This document shows, piece by piece, positions 14,868 through 24,900 of a stretch of 64,000 nt of DNA. Position 1 is the stretch's first letter; each line of letters begins with the position of its first letter. This stretch comes from CAIZWU01 sp942492905. Its GTDB lineage: Bacteria; Verrucomicrobiota; Verrucomicrobiia; Verrucomicrobiales; V1-33. The notes under the pieces were generated by a model. The model did not search any database, was not told the DNA's origin, and worked only from the letters and a program-made list of their open reading frames with translations. Position numbers and translations under genes: made by a program. The stretch is taken from assembly GCA_942492905.1 (NCBI GenBank), contig OW818657.1:2914001-2978000 (forward strand), given 5' to 3'.

Positions 14868-16013
14868 ATGACTGCTCCCCCCGCCCCCCGCCGCGCGGCA
14901 TCGCGCGTGCGCCTGACCCAGTGGGACGAGGCAGTGGTGACAGAGACGGCCCGGCAATTAAAGGCGGAAACAGGTGGAGCCACGCTGGCACTAGCCTTCG
15001 TCTCCCCGGACTGGCGGCCGCATTTGAAGGAATTCATGGAAATCCTCCAGGTGGACGGTCATGCCCGGCAGGTGATCGGATGCTCGGCCGACGGATTTAT
15101 CGGGACTGGTCAGGAAGACGAGGACGTCAGTGGGTTTTCGGTGATGTTTTTGAATTTGGCTGAGGAGGAGGTGGGGACCTGGGTGATTGATGAACACTTC
15201 CAAATCCCCCGCGACCGGCCGGCGACGGGAGGCTGGCTGGTGCTGGGAAATCCCCTCAGACTCAATGCCGCCGCGCTGCTGGAGGACATGAACCGGATTT
15301 ATCCCGGGGTGCCGGTCTATGGCGGGCTGGCGACGGGGGGATGGGACTCGGATACGCTGTTTACCTTCCATCATACGGCGGGCGTGATCGATTCCGCCGG
15401 GGTGGCGGTGCATTTGCCGGTGACCGTGATCCAGGGGATTGTCAGTCAGGGCTGTCAACCAATCGGCGAGCCCTATACCATCACGCAGGTCGACAAGGAC
15501 GTGGTGCTGGGCGTGGGAGGCCGCCGGGCTTACGATGTGTTGGTGGAGACCTTTGAGAATCTGCCGGAGGACGATCAGAAAGTGGCCCGGGGCAACATCA
15601 TGGCTGGATTGGCGGCCAGTGAATACCGCGAGGATTTCCAACGCGGCGACTTTTTGGTGCGGAACATCATCGGAGGCGATCCCAAGACAGGGGCGCTGAA
15701 GATCGGGGCGATCCCAAGGGTGGGACAGACCATTCAGTTTCAACTCCGCGAAAAAGACGCGGCGGATGAAGACCTGAGGATGCGCAGCGAAGCCCTGAGG
15801 GTGCGCGAAGGCGTCCCGCTGGCGATGGTCTGTTTTTCCTGCGGAGGGCGTGGGCAGGGGCTGTTTGGGATCCCCAATCATGATGCCGGCATCCTTGAGG
15901 ATACTTTTGGCCCGGTGCCGGTGGCGGGTTTTTTCTGCAATGGTGAGTTTGGTCCGGTGGCAGGCGTCAATTTCCTGCACGGCTACACGGCGTCGGTGGC
16001 GGTGATTTATTGA
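14868..16013 (+). CDS. FIST-domain protein
   Basis: A 381-aa protein made of FIST N and FIST C domains. The N-terminal part shows ALAFVSPDW, VIGCSADGFIG (the GC/GGS-like small-ligand loop) and PVYGGLATGGWD. The C-terminal part ends LAMVCFSCGGRGQGLFG...ILEDTFGPVPVAGFFCNGEFGPV, which is diagnostic of FIST_C. FIST domains are proposed small-molecule (amino-acid-like) sensor domains, usually attached to kinases or chemoreceptors. Here the protein is stand-alone, without signal peptide or output domain. It starts 38 bp after the tRNA and converges with the Mrr/bactofilin-like gene. Its ligand and partner are unknown. Confidence 0.85.
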   Translation: MTAPPAPRRAASRVRLTQWDEAVVTETARQLKAETGGATLALAFVSPDWRPHLKEFMEILQVDGHARQVIGCSADGFIGTGQEDEDVSGFSVMFLNLAEEEVGTWVIDEHFQIPRDRPATGGWLVLGNPLRLNAAALLEDMNRIYPGVPVYGGLATGGWDSDTLFTFHHTAGVIDSAGVAVHLPVTVIQGIVSQGCQPIGEPYTITQVDKDVVLGVGGRRAYDVLVETFENLPEDDQKVARGNIMAGLAASEYREDFQRGDFLVRNIIGGDPKTGALKIGAIPRVGQTIQFQLREKDAADEDLRMRSEALRVREGVPLAMVCFSCGGRGQGLFGIPNHDAGILEDTFGPVPVAGFFCNGEFGPVAGVNFLHGYTASVAVIY

Positions 16014-16023
16014 TCCGCCGCGG

Positions 16024-16941
16024 TCAACCTTGGGTCCGGACTGGCAGGGTATCGCGGCATTTGGGGTAAGCAGGACATCTCCAGACCTGCTGGGTGGGCA
16101 GCGGTTGAAAATGGGCGATTTCGGATTCGTTCAGGATGCGGGCTTCGGCTTCGAGGGTGCCGCCGGGATCAAGCTGGATGGCCCGGGCGCTGACCAATCC
16201 GCTGACCGAACCGCCGGCAGCCACGTGGAGCCGGCCATTGACGACGATATTTCCGGTGGCCTTGCCGTGGACGGTCATGGCCCCCGCAGTGACGCCTTTC
16301 AGGAAAACAACATCGGCTTTTTTGCGCAGGGTGAGACTGCGGCAGTCCACTTCACTGGCTTCCGACGTGCTGCTTTTGTAAACGAGATCCCGTTCCCGCT
16401 GGCCTGACGCGGCCCCGGCGTCTTCGATCAGTTCCATTTTGCGGAGACAGGAGGGACAGGAGGGAACTGAAAAAGGACCGGCCGTGATCATCTTTAAGAG
16501 CTCCGTGCGGGCCTCCTCCGGCAGGTGTTGGAGATTCCGCAGAAGGTCGTTGCCGTCCACCAGTTCGAGGGGCTTGAGCCGGGCGAAGGCTCTGGCCTCC
16601 GCCGTAAAAGTGCCCGGGGTCATATAAATCCCCCGCTGGGCTCCTTCCCGGACCACCACCTGATGCAAATCCCTGATCATCACCGCATCGATTTCATGAT
16701 GCTGCCATGGAGGGCACTGCACGATGGCCTCCAAGCGGTTGGAACGGGCCGGATGCATCAGGGTCAGGGCAGTTCCACCATCGGGCCGGGTCCAGGCGAT
16801 CTCAGGCAGATATCCGGACCGTTGCAGCAGGCGGCTCATCAAATCCTGAAATCCGAACCAGTCGAGTTGGGTGAGCCGGTCAAGGCTCCAGCACGCCTCT
16901 TGGAGGCGTTCTTTTGGGGCCAATACATCGAACATTTCCAA
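16024..16941 (-). CDS. Degenerate Mrr-like domain with bactofilin-like insert in a split zinc ribbon
   Basis: A 305-aa protein of unusual build. Residues about 25-135 follow the Mrr/restriction-endonuclease-like pattern (FGFQDLMSRLLQRSGY, EAIVQCPPW, AQRGIYMTPGTFTAEARAFA, LELVDG), but the catalytic D and K appear lost: the expected GG.D reads GGTA and the expected Q.K reads QCPP. Residues 162-170 (CPSCLRKME) and 287-295 (WRCPAYPKC) are the two halves of a topoisomerase-type C4 zinc ribbon. Between them lies a beta-helix repeat segment (about 196-270: DCRSLTLRKKADVVFLKG, GNIVVNGRLHV, GSVSGLVSARAIQL) typical of bactofilins. I infer a non-catalytic DNA-associated scaffold that may polymerise. It is divergently transcribed from gltB across a shared regulatory region. 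Confidence 0.7.
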   Translation of the reverse strand: MEMFDVLAPKERLQEACWSLDRLTQLDWFGFQDLMSRLLQRSGYLPEIAWTRPDGGTALTLMHPARSNRLEAIVQCPPWQHHEIDAVMIRDLHQVVVREGAQRGIYMTPGTFTAEARAFARLKPLELVDGNDLLRNLQHLPEEARTELLKMITAGPFSVPSCPSCLRKMELIEDAGAASGQRERDLVYKSSTSEASEVDCRSLTLRKKADVVFLKGVTAGAMTVHGKATGNIVVNGRLHVAAGGSVSGLVSARAIQLDPGGTLEAEARILNESEIAHFQPLPTQQVWRCPAYPKCRDTLPVRTQG

Positions 16942-16977
16942 TAGAAACCATATTTTAATTGAGTGTGCAAGTTATTG

Positions 16978-17020
16978 ATCATGATTTCCATGATTTCGAC
17001 CTTCCCGATATTTCAAGGTC
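16978..17020. promoter_or_regulatory. Two perfect inverted repeats between the Mrr/bactofilin-like gene and gltB
   Basis: ATCATG-N5-CATGAT (16978-16994) and GACCTT-N11-AAGGTC (16998-17020) lie side by side, 120-160 bp upstream of the sigma-54 promoter of gltB. This is the distance at which bacterial enhancer-binding proteins normally bind. They are candidates for activator sites of gltB or operators of the divergent gene. No match to a named regulator's consensus is claimed. Confidence 0.35.
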
Positions 17021-17135
17021 CGGCCTCAGGATCAGCCATCAGGCACGGCGGGGAGGAGTGACCGTTCTTGACCGACGAGACCATGCGGCTCCGGGATAAA
17101 GGATGCCGTGCGGCGGGGCTTAAGCGTAACTTGAT

Positions 17136-17151
17136 TGGCACGGCTTTTGCA
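17136..17151 (+). promoter_or_regulatory. Sigma-54 (RpoN) promoter of the glutamate synthase operon
   Basis: TGGCACGGCTTTTGCA is a full match to the -24/-12 consensus TGGCAC-N5-TTGCA. The invariant GG (17137-17138) and GC (17149-17150) are exactly 10 bp apart. Transcription would start near 17162, leaving a leader of about 65 nt before the ATG at 17227. Sigma-54 control fits nitrogen assimilation and implies an NtrC-like enhancer-binding protein encoded elsewhere. Confidence 0.8.
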
Positions 17152-17226
17152 CAAAACTGGTTTCTCCCGGATTTTTCCGGACGCCACGCCACCTCTCCAC
17201 TCCGGCCGAGACTCCCTCCCAACGAC

Positions 17227-20200
17227 ATGAATCACCACTACCCTGTTCCTATTCCCAACGAAGGCTCTCTCCACTCCCTCGAGTCGGAACGTGATGCCTG
17301 CGGGGTTGGATTTGTGGCCAATATCCATGGGACGAGAAGCCACCGGATTCTGCAATACGGCATCACCTCCTGCTGCAATGTGATCCACCGGGGCGCCGCC
17401 GAGGCGGACCGCAAGACCGGCGATGGCGCGGGCATTTTGACCCAGCTTCCCCACAAGTTTTTCCGGAAGGTGTTGCGGGAGGAATTTGAGTATGAGCTGA
17501 AATCCGATACCGACCTCGCGGTTGGGGTGTTCTTCCTGCCGTTGGAGGACGAGGAGCAGAAGCGCTTCTGCAAACTCTCCGCCAAACTCATCCTGCAAAA
17601 CCTCGGACTGAAAGTGATCGGCTGGCGCGAAGTCCCGGTGAATGAAAAGGAACTTGGTCTGAAAGCCCGCTCCAGCCGGCCAGCCATCTATCATCTCTGC
17701 ATCGAGAGGGAAGAAGGCATGGACGACGATGAATTCGAGCGCACCCTTTACCTCGGCCGCCGCCAGATCGGGATGCATCTGCGTTCCGAAAAGGTGCAGG
17801 GTTTTTACATCCCCTCCTTCTCGCACCGCACTATCGTCTACAAGGCGCTCGCCCTGCCGACGGTGCTCAGCAAATTTTACCGCGACCTGACGGACCCGGA
17901 TTATGAAACGGCGCTCTGCCTGTACCATCAACGGTTTTCCACCAACACCTTCCCCACGTGGTCGCTCTGCCATCCCTTCCGGATGCTTTGCCATAATGGC
18001 GAAATCAACACCGTGCGGGGCAACCGCAATTGGCTCTCCAGCCGCGAAAGTGATTTCTCCAGCGAAATCTGGGGCGACCGGGTGCGCCACCTGCGGCCTC
18101 TGCTGGACCCGGGGCAATCCGATTCCGCCAGCCTCGACTCCGCGCTGGAACTGCTGGTGATGTCCGGCCGCTCGCCAGAGGAAGCGATGGCCCTGCTGGT
18201 GCCGCCCGCCTACGGGATTGATCCGTTCACGACACCGGAGCAGAAGGCCTATTACGAATACAATCAATGTTTCAGCGAGCCGTGGGACGGTCCGGCTTCG
18301 TTGGTTTTCACCGATGGCCGCACCGTGGCGGCCTGCCTTGACCGGAACGGCCTGCGCCCCTCGCGGTTCAAACTAACGGAAGAAGGCATCTTTACCCTGG
18401 GGTCGGAAGTCGGAGTCGTGGAACTCGATGACCAAACCATTGTCCGCAAAGGCCGCCTCGGACCAGGCGAGATGCTCAGCATCAATACCGAAGCGGGCAC
18501 TCTCCGGTTCAATACGGAAATCAAACAAGCCTTGGCGGCGCGCCAGCCCTATGGTGATTGGCTGAAATCCAACCGGGTGCCGCTTTCCACTCTGGCCAAT
18601 CCCGCCCCTCAGCTGCTGGCCGGCGATCTGGATATCCTCACGCTTTCCCAGAAACAGGCGTCGTTTGGCTATACCAGGGAGGAGCTGGACATGGCTTTTG
18701 TTCCCATGCTCAAGGACGGCATCGAAGCCACCCATTCCATGGGCGATGACACACCCCTGGCGGTGCTCAGCATCCGGCCGCGGCTGCTCTTCACCTACTT
18801 CAAGCAACTGTTTGCCCAGGTCACCAACCCGCCCATCGACCCCATCCGCGAACGGCTGGTGATGTCGCTGTCCGTGGCCCTCGGGTGGTACCGGAATATC
18901 CTCACGGAAACGGCCGATCACGCGAAGGTGATTCATTTGGACAGCCCCGTGATCTGGCCTCACGAACTGGAAGCCATCAAAGACGTGGAAGGATTTCCGT
19001 CGCGCACCCTGGATATTACCTGGGCCGCAGCGGAAGGGGAAGCCGGTCTCGAGCCCGCGCTCCAGCGGCTCTGTGCAGAAGCCGAGCAGGCTGCTGGTGA
19101 AGGCGTGCGTCTGCTGATTCTGAGCGACCGCGCCATCGACGAAACCCGGGTGCCCATCCCGGCCCTGCTCGCCACCGGAGCGGTGCACCACCACCTCAAC
19201 CGGAGGCGGAAACGCATCCGGCTCAGCCTGATCGTGGATTCCGGTGAAGTGCGCGACACCCACCAGACGGCCAGCCTGTTTGGTTATGGGGCCCAGGCCG
19301 TCTGTCCTTATCTGGCCTACGAAACGGTCCGCGAAATGGTGGAAAGCCGGAAGGAATTGGTTGGTGTCGATTTCCTCAAGGCGATGAAGAATTACCGTTC
19401 CTCGCTGGAAAAGGGAGTTCTCAAAATCATGTCGAAGATGGGTATCAGCGTCCTGTCCTCCTATCAGGGAGCTCAGATCTTCGAGGCCGTGGGTATCTCC
19501 AGTGCTCTTGTGAAAACATGCTTCACCGGGACATCCAGCCAGATTGAAGGGATTGGTTATAAGGAAATCGCCATGGAATCGCTGGCCCGCCATGGCGGGG
19601 GCTACGGCGACGCCATTCCCCAGGGGCCGGATGATCTGGGTGATCCCGGCTATTTTCGTTATCGCCGGGAAGGGGAGCGCCATGCGATCGACCCCAGCTT
19701 CATCAAAAACTTCCACACCTTCGTCAAGACCGGCAAAGCCGAGGACTATGCCGCCTACGTGGACAACTACACTAGGAACCGGCCGGTCTCGCTGCATGAC
19801 CTGTTTGAATTGATTCCGGGCCAGCCGATTCCCTTGGAGGAAGTCGAGCCGATCGAAGACATCCGGGTCCGGTTCACCACCGCGGCGATGTCGCTGGGAG
19901 CGTTGAGCCCCGAGGCCCATGAGTTGCTGGCGGTGGCCATGAATGAAATCGGCGGCAAGTCGAACTCCGGGGAGGGCGGCGAAGACCCGGTCCGCTTCAA
20001 ACGGTATGAAAATGGCGACTGGGCGAATAGCAAGATCAAGCAGATTGCCAGTGGCCGCTTTGGGGTGACCGCCGAGTATCTTGCCAGCGCTGAAGAACTG
20101 GAAATCAAGATGGCGCAGGGCGCGAAGCCGGGGGAAGGGGGACAGCTTCCTGGCATGAAAGTGCAGGGCATCATCGCCAAACTCCGCCGCACCCAGCCTG

Positions 20201-21765
20201 GGGTGCAGCTGATCAGTCCGCCGCCACACCATGACATTTATTCCATCGAGGATCTCGCCCAGCTTATCCATGATTTGAAACAGGTGAATCCGCGGGCGCG
20301 GGTCTGCGTGAAGCTCGTGGCGGAATCGGGGGTCGGCACCATTGCCGCGGGCGTCGCCAAGGCCAATGCCGATATCATTCTGGTCAGCGGCCACGAAGGC
20401 GGCACGGGCGCTTCCCCGATTTCCTCCATCAAACACGCCGGCCTGCCCTGGGAAATCGGTCTCGCCGAAACTCAGCAGGTCCTGATGCTGAATGGCCTGC
20501 GTGACCGTGTGACCCTGCGCACCGATGGCGGTTTGCGCAGTGGGATGGACATCATCCACGCCGCGATTCTGGGGGCGGAGGAGTTCAATTTCGGCACCAT
20601 CGCCCTCATTGCCATGGGCTGTGTTTACGTCAGGAAATGCCACCTCAACACTTGCCCGGTTGGAATCGCCACCCAGGACCCGAAATACCGCGACAAGTTC
20701 AAAGGCAAAAAGGAATACGTGGTGAACTTCTTCAATTCAGTCGCCCACGAAGTCCGGGAAATCATGGCTTCCCTCGGCGTGCGGAAGCTGAATGACCTCA
20801 TTGGCCGGGTCGAGTTCATCAAACAACGCCATATCGAGGATCATCCGAAGGCCAACACCATCAGCCTGCGCCGGGTGCTCAAAAATGTGGCCGCGGAACT
20901 GGGGGAGGATGTGCCCCGGATTTGTCTGAAAGGGCGCAATGACAGCAGTCACCCGCATCCCCTGGATGACAAAATCATCCAGGAAGCCAAGGACGCCATC
21001 ACCGATCAGGTGCCTGTCAAACTGTCCTTCAAGGTCAAGAACACTGACCGAAACATCGGCACCAAGCTCAGCGGGGAAATTGCTTATCATTGGGGCGATA
21101 CTGGCATGCCGGAAGGCACCATCACCGTCGAATTGGAAGGCAGCGCCGGCCAGTCTTTCGGCACATTCCTCTGCGGAGGCATCAAGCTGATCCTGACGGG
21201 TGAGGCCAACGATTATGTCGGCAAAGGCATGACCGCCGGCGAGATCGTCATCAGGCCCCGGGCTTGCGTGAAATTCGCCGCCTCGGAAAACTCCATCTTG
21301 GGCAACACTGTGATGTATGGTTCCACGGGCGGCCACCTCTACGCCAGCGGCCGCGCCGGCGAACGTTTCTGCGTGCGGAACTCGGGCGGCACGGCCGTCG
21401 TGGAGGGCATCGGGGACCACGGCTGCGAATACATGACCAACGGCACGGTAGTGGTGCTCGGCCCGACCGGCCGGAATTTCGGAGCGGGGATGAGTGGCGG
21501 CGTCGCCTACATCCTGGACGAATCCGGCCACTTCGCCCAGCTCTACAATCCGGAGATGATTGAAATCGTTGGGTTGGAACATGAGGACGGTGCCATTTTG
21601 AAGGGATTGATCGAAAACCACGTGATGAATACCAACAGCCGGAAAGGCGCCGCCCTCTTGGGCGACTGGGATGCCGCCCTGAAGCAATTCATCCGCGTGC
21701 AGCCCATCCAGCCCAAGCCTGCTCCCGCCATCCCTGAGCCGGAACTGGAGGCGATCGGCAAATAG
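17227..21765 (+). CDS. gltB: Glutamate synthase large subunit, first copy
   Basis: A 1512-aa ferredoxin/NADPH-type GOGAT alpha subunit. The class II glutaminase domain starts after a propeptide with the nucleophile Cys25 in RDACGVGF. A central linker domain follows, then the FMN/2-oxoglutarate domain with SGEGGEDP, KPGEGGQLPG, SPPPHHDIYSIEDL and GHEGGTGASP. The 3Fe-4S cysteines lie in CVYVRKCHLNTCPVGIATQ, and the GXGXG beta-helix domain ends with GGVAYILDESGHF. It makes two glutamates from glutamine and 2-oxoglutarate, with electrons from GltD. An earlier in-frame TTG at 17068 is rejected because the intervening codons overlap the sigma-54 promoter. A second complete gltB follows 200 bp downstream. 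Confidence 0.97.
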   Translation: MNHHYPVPIPNEGSLHSLESERDACGVGFVANIHGTRSHRILQYGITSCCNVIHRGAAEADRKTGDGAGILTQLPHKFFRKVLREEFEYELKSDTDLAVGVFFLPLEDEEQKRFCKLSAKLILQNLGLKVIGWREVPVNEKELGLKARSSRPAIYHLCIEREEGMDDDEFERTLYLGRRQIGMHLRSEKVQGFYIPSFSHRTIVYKALALPTVLSKFYRDLTDPDYETALCLYHQRFSTNTFPTWSLCHPFRMLCHNGEINTVRGNRNWLSSRESDFSSEIWGDRVRHLRPLLDPGQSDSASLDSALELLVMSGRSPEEAMALLVPPAYGIDPFTTPEQKAYYEYNQCFSEPWDGPASLVFTDGRTVAACLDRNGLRPSRFKLTEEGIFTLGSEVGVVELDDQTIVRKGRLGPGEMLSINTEAGTLRFNTEIKQALAARQPYGDWLKSNRVPLSTLANPAPQLLAGDLDILTLSQKQASFGYTREELDMAFVPMLKDGIEATHSMGDDTPLAVLSIRPRLLFTYFKQLFAQVTNPPIDPIRERLVMSLSVALGWYRNILTETADHAKVIHLDSPVIWPHELEAIKDVEGFPSRTLDITWAAAEGEAGLEPALQRLCAEAEQAAGEGVRLLILSDRAIDETRVPIPALLATGAVHHHLNRRRKRIRLSLIVDSGEVRDTHQTASLFGYGAQAVCPYLAYETVREMVESRKELVGVDFLKAMKNYRSSLEKGVLKIMSKMGISVLSSYQGAQIFEAVGISSALVKTCFTGTSSQIEGIGYKEIAMESLARHGGGYGDAIPQGPDDLGDPGYFRYRREGERHAIDPSFIKNFHTFVKTGKAEDYAAYVDNYTRNRPVSLHDLFELIPGQPIPLEEVEPIEDIRVRFTTAAMSLGALSPEAHELLAVAMNEIGGKSNSGEGGEDPVRFKRYENGDWANSKIKQIASGRFGVTAEYLASAEELEIKMAQGAKPGEGGQLPGMKVQGIIAKLRRTQPGVQLISPPPHHDIYSIEDLAQLIHDLKQVNPRARVCVKLVAESGVGTIAAGVAKANADIILVSGHEGGTGASPISSIKHAGLPWEIGLAETQQVLMLNGLRDRVTLRTDGGLRSGMDIIHAAILGAEEFNFGTIALIAMGCVYVRKCHLNTCPVGIATQDPKYRDKFKGKKEYVVNFFNSVAHEVREIMASLGVRKLNDLIGRVEFIKQRHIEDHPKANTISLRRVLKNVAAELGEDVPRICLKGRNDSSHPHPLDDKIIQEAKDAITDQVPVKLSFKVKNTDRNIGTKLSGEIAYHWGDTGMPEGTITVELEGSAGQSFGTFLCGGIKLILTGEANDYVGKGMTAGEIVIRPRACVKFAASENSILGNTVMYGSTGGHLYASGRAGERFCVRNSGGTAVVEGIGDHGCEYMTNGTVVVLGPTGRNFGAGMSGGVAYILDESGHFAQLYNPEMIEIVGLEHEDGAILKGLIENHVMNTNSRKGAALLGDWDAALKQFIRVQPIQPKPAPAIPEPELEAIGK

Positions 21766-21965
21766 AGGGGGATACCTGTTTCTCCCCCGCCACGGGCTTC
21801 GTTTCTTCAGGCGGTCGCGCCCGGGATCAGCCCAAAACCCGTCTGCCCACCCGGCGCGACAAAAGGGGACCACCCGAAAAAGTTTCGGTGGACCTTGATT
21901 TTTCACCGATAAACGTTACCTGCTGGCCCCCTTTTGGTCGCCACCCCACCAGAATCAGAAAAAAC

Positions 21966-24900
21966 ATGAGCAAATACGGACTCCCCGAGAAGCAAGGCCT
22001 GTACGATCCACAGTTTGAACACGACGCCTGTGGCGTCGGTTTCGTATGCCAGATGAAGGGGAAACGTTCCCATTCCATCATTGAGCAAGCCTTGACGATT
22101 CTGGTCAATCTGGACCATCGCGGAGCCTGTGGCTGCGAGACCAATACTGGAGATGGCGCCGGTATTCTGATGCAGGTGCCGGATGGATTTCTCCGGAAAG
22201 TCGCGGCCGTGGCCAAAATCACGCTGCCTGCAGCCGGTCAGTATGGCGTGGGCATGGTTTACGCGTCGCCAGTGGCCGCCGAGCGTGAGGCCAGCGAGCG
22301 CGAATTTGCCAAGATCGCCCAGGAGGAAGGCCAGATCGTCCTGGGGTGGCGGGATGTGCCGACCGACAACTCCTCCCTCGGCAACACCGCCAAGGCCAGC
22401 GAGCCGTTCATGCGCCAGGTTTTTGTTCAGCGAGGGGCCAACTGCCCGGACGATCAGGCGTTCGAGCGGAAACTCTACATCATCCGCAAACGCAGCCACA
22501 ATCAGATCCGGACCGCCGGTCTGGATACCTTCTGGTATGCCGCCAGCATGTCCTGCCGCACCATGATTTATAAGGGAATGCTGATGCCGGAGCAGGTCGG
22601 CAAGTATTTCATCGACCTCCAAGACCCGGACATGGACACAGCCCTCGCGCTGGTCCACTCCCGTTTCTCGACCAATACCTTCCCCAGCTGGGAGCGTTCC
22701 CACCCGTACCGCTACATTGCGCACAACGGTGAAATCAACACCCTGCGGGGCAATGTGAACTGGATGAATGCCCGCCAGCCCCTGCTGGAGAGCCCTTTAT
22801 TCGGCGAGGATATCAAAAAAATCCTGCCCATCGTCAATACCAACGGCTCGGACTCCGCGATGTTCGACAACGTCTTCGAACTGCTGGTGATGGGCGGCCG
22901 CTCGCTGCCCCACGCCATGATGATGATGATTCCTGAGCCGTGGAGCGGCCATGAGTCGATGAGCGACGAAAAGAAAGCCTTCTACGAATACCACTCGTGC
23001 CTCATGGAACCATGGGACGGCCCAGCCTCCGTGGCCTTCACCGACGGGACCATGATCGGTGCCACCCTCGACCGGAACGGCCTGCGTCCTTCCCGTTATT
23101 ACGTGACCAAGGACGATCTGGTGATCATGGCATCGGAAGCGGGCGTGCTTCCTATTGAGCCCGAGCGTATCGCTATCAAAGGCCGCCTCCAGCCAGGCCG
23201 CATGTTCATCGTGGACATGCAGGAAGGCCGGATCATCCCGGATGAGGAAATCAAGAGCCGGATCGCTTCCGAACAGCCCTACCGCGAGTGGCTGGATGAC
23301 AATCTCATCAAGCTCTCCGACATCGCCGAAGCCAAGGAAGTTCCCGGACAGGACCACGACACCGTGCTGCAACGTCAGCAGGCTTTTGGCTACACCTTCG
23401 AAGATCAGCGCAAGATCCTCCTTCCCATGGCCAAGGATGGTGTGGAAGCCACCGGATCAATGGGGACGGATATCCCGTTGGCGGTGCTTTCGGATAAATC
23501 CAAGCTGCTCTACGACTACTTCAAACAACTCTTCGCCCAGGTCACCAATCCCCCGATCGACTGTATCCGTGAGGAAATCGTGACCTCGTCCGTGACCACC
23601 ATCGGGCCGGAGCGCAATCTGCTCAAGCCCGTCCCGGCCAGCTGCAACCTGATTGAATTGAAGTCGCCGATCCTCACCAATGAGGAATTGGCCAAGCTCA
23701 AGGAAGTCGCCCAGGGTGAATTCCGCTCCGTCACCATCCCGACCCTCTTTGACCCCAAACTCGGAGCCAAGGGCCTTGAAGCCGCCTTGGAAGAGGTCTG
23801 CAATCAAGCCAGCCTGCAGATTGATGCCGGGATCAATATCATCATTCTGAGCGACCGCGGGGTCGACAAACACAATGCCGTGATCCCGCCCCTGATGGCG
23901 GTGGCCGGCCTGCACCACCACCTGATCCGCGTCGGCCAGCGCACCCGCGTCGGCCTTGTGCTGGAATCCGGCGAACCCCGCGAAGTCCATCACTTCTGCA
24001 CCCTGATCGGTTATGGCTGTGCCGCGATAAATCCTTATCTGGCTTTCGAAACCCTCGACGACATGATCCGTCAGGGTCTGCTCGTGGGCGTCGATCATTA
24101 CACCGCCTGCAAAAACTTCGTGAAGGCCGCGACCAAGGGAATCGTCAAGGTGGCCTCCAAGATCGGGATCTCCACGATTCAGAGTTACCTCGGTGCGCAG
24201 ATTTTCGAATGCGTCGGCCTGACCCAGAAAGTGGTGGATAAATACTTCACCGGCACGGCCACCCGCATCGAAGGATCGGACCTTGAGGGCATCGCCAGTG
24301 ATGTCCTGTCCCGCCACCATCACGCCTATCCTGACCGTCAGGTCACCAGCCGGGCGCTCGAAGTCGGCGGCGAATACCAATGGCGTTCCGAAGGAGAGGC
24401 CCACCTCTTCAGCCCACAGGTGATCCACTCCCTGCAGAGCGCGGTGCGCACCGGAAACTACAAGACCTTCAAGACTTATTCCAGTCTGGTGAACGACCAG
24501 ATGAAGCACTTCTTCACGCTGCGCGGGTTGCTGGACTTCCGGAAGCGGGACTCGATTGCCATTGATGAAGTGGAATCCGTCGACGCCATTCTGGGGCGCT
24601 TCAAGACCGGGGCCATGAGTTATGGTTCCATCTCCTCGGAAGCGCACGAGTCGCTGGCCATTGCCATGAACCGCATCGGTGGCAAATCCAACACCGGCGA
24701 AGGAGGCGAGGATCCGGAACGTTATACCTGGACCAATGCCCAGGGAGACTCCAAGAACAGTGCCATCAAACAGGTGGCTTCCGGCCGTTTCGGGGTCACC
24801 AGCCTGTATCTCACCCAGGCCAAGGAACTGCAGATCAAGATGGCCCAGGGCGCCAAGCCTGGGGAAGGTGGCCAGTTGCCTGGGGGCAAGGTCTATCCAT

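Noticed and set aside
18373..20643. 756-codon open frame antisense to the first gltB
   Set aside because: The sense strand encodes unmistakable GltB through the same interval, and the antisense product has no recognisable domain.
21767..21788. GGGGGA-TCCCCC hairpin between the two gltB genes as a terminator or attenuator
   Set aside because: It is only 6 bp with a 10-base loop and no T run. The evidence is too weak to call.
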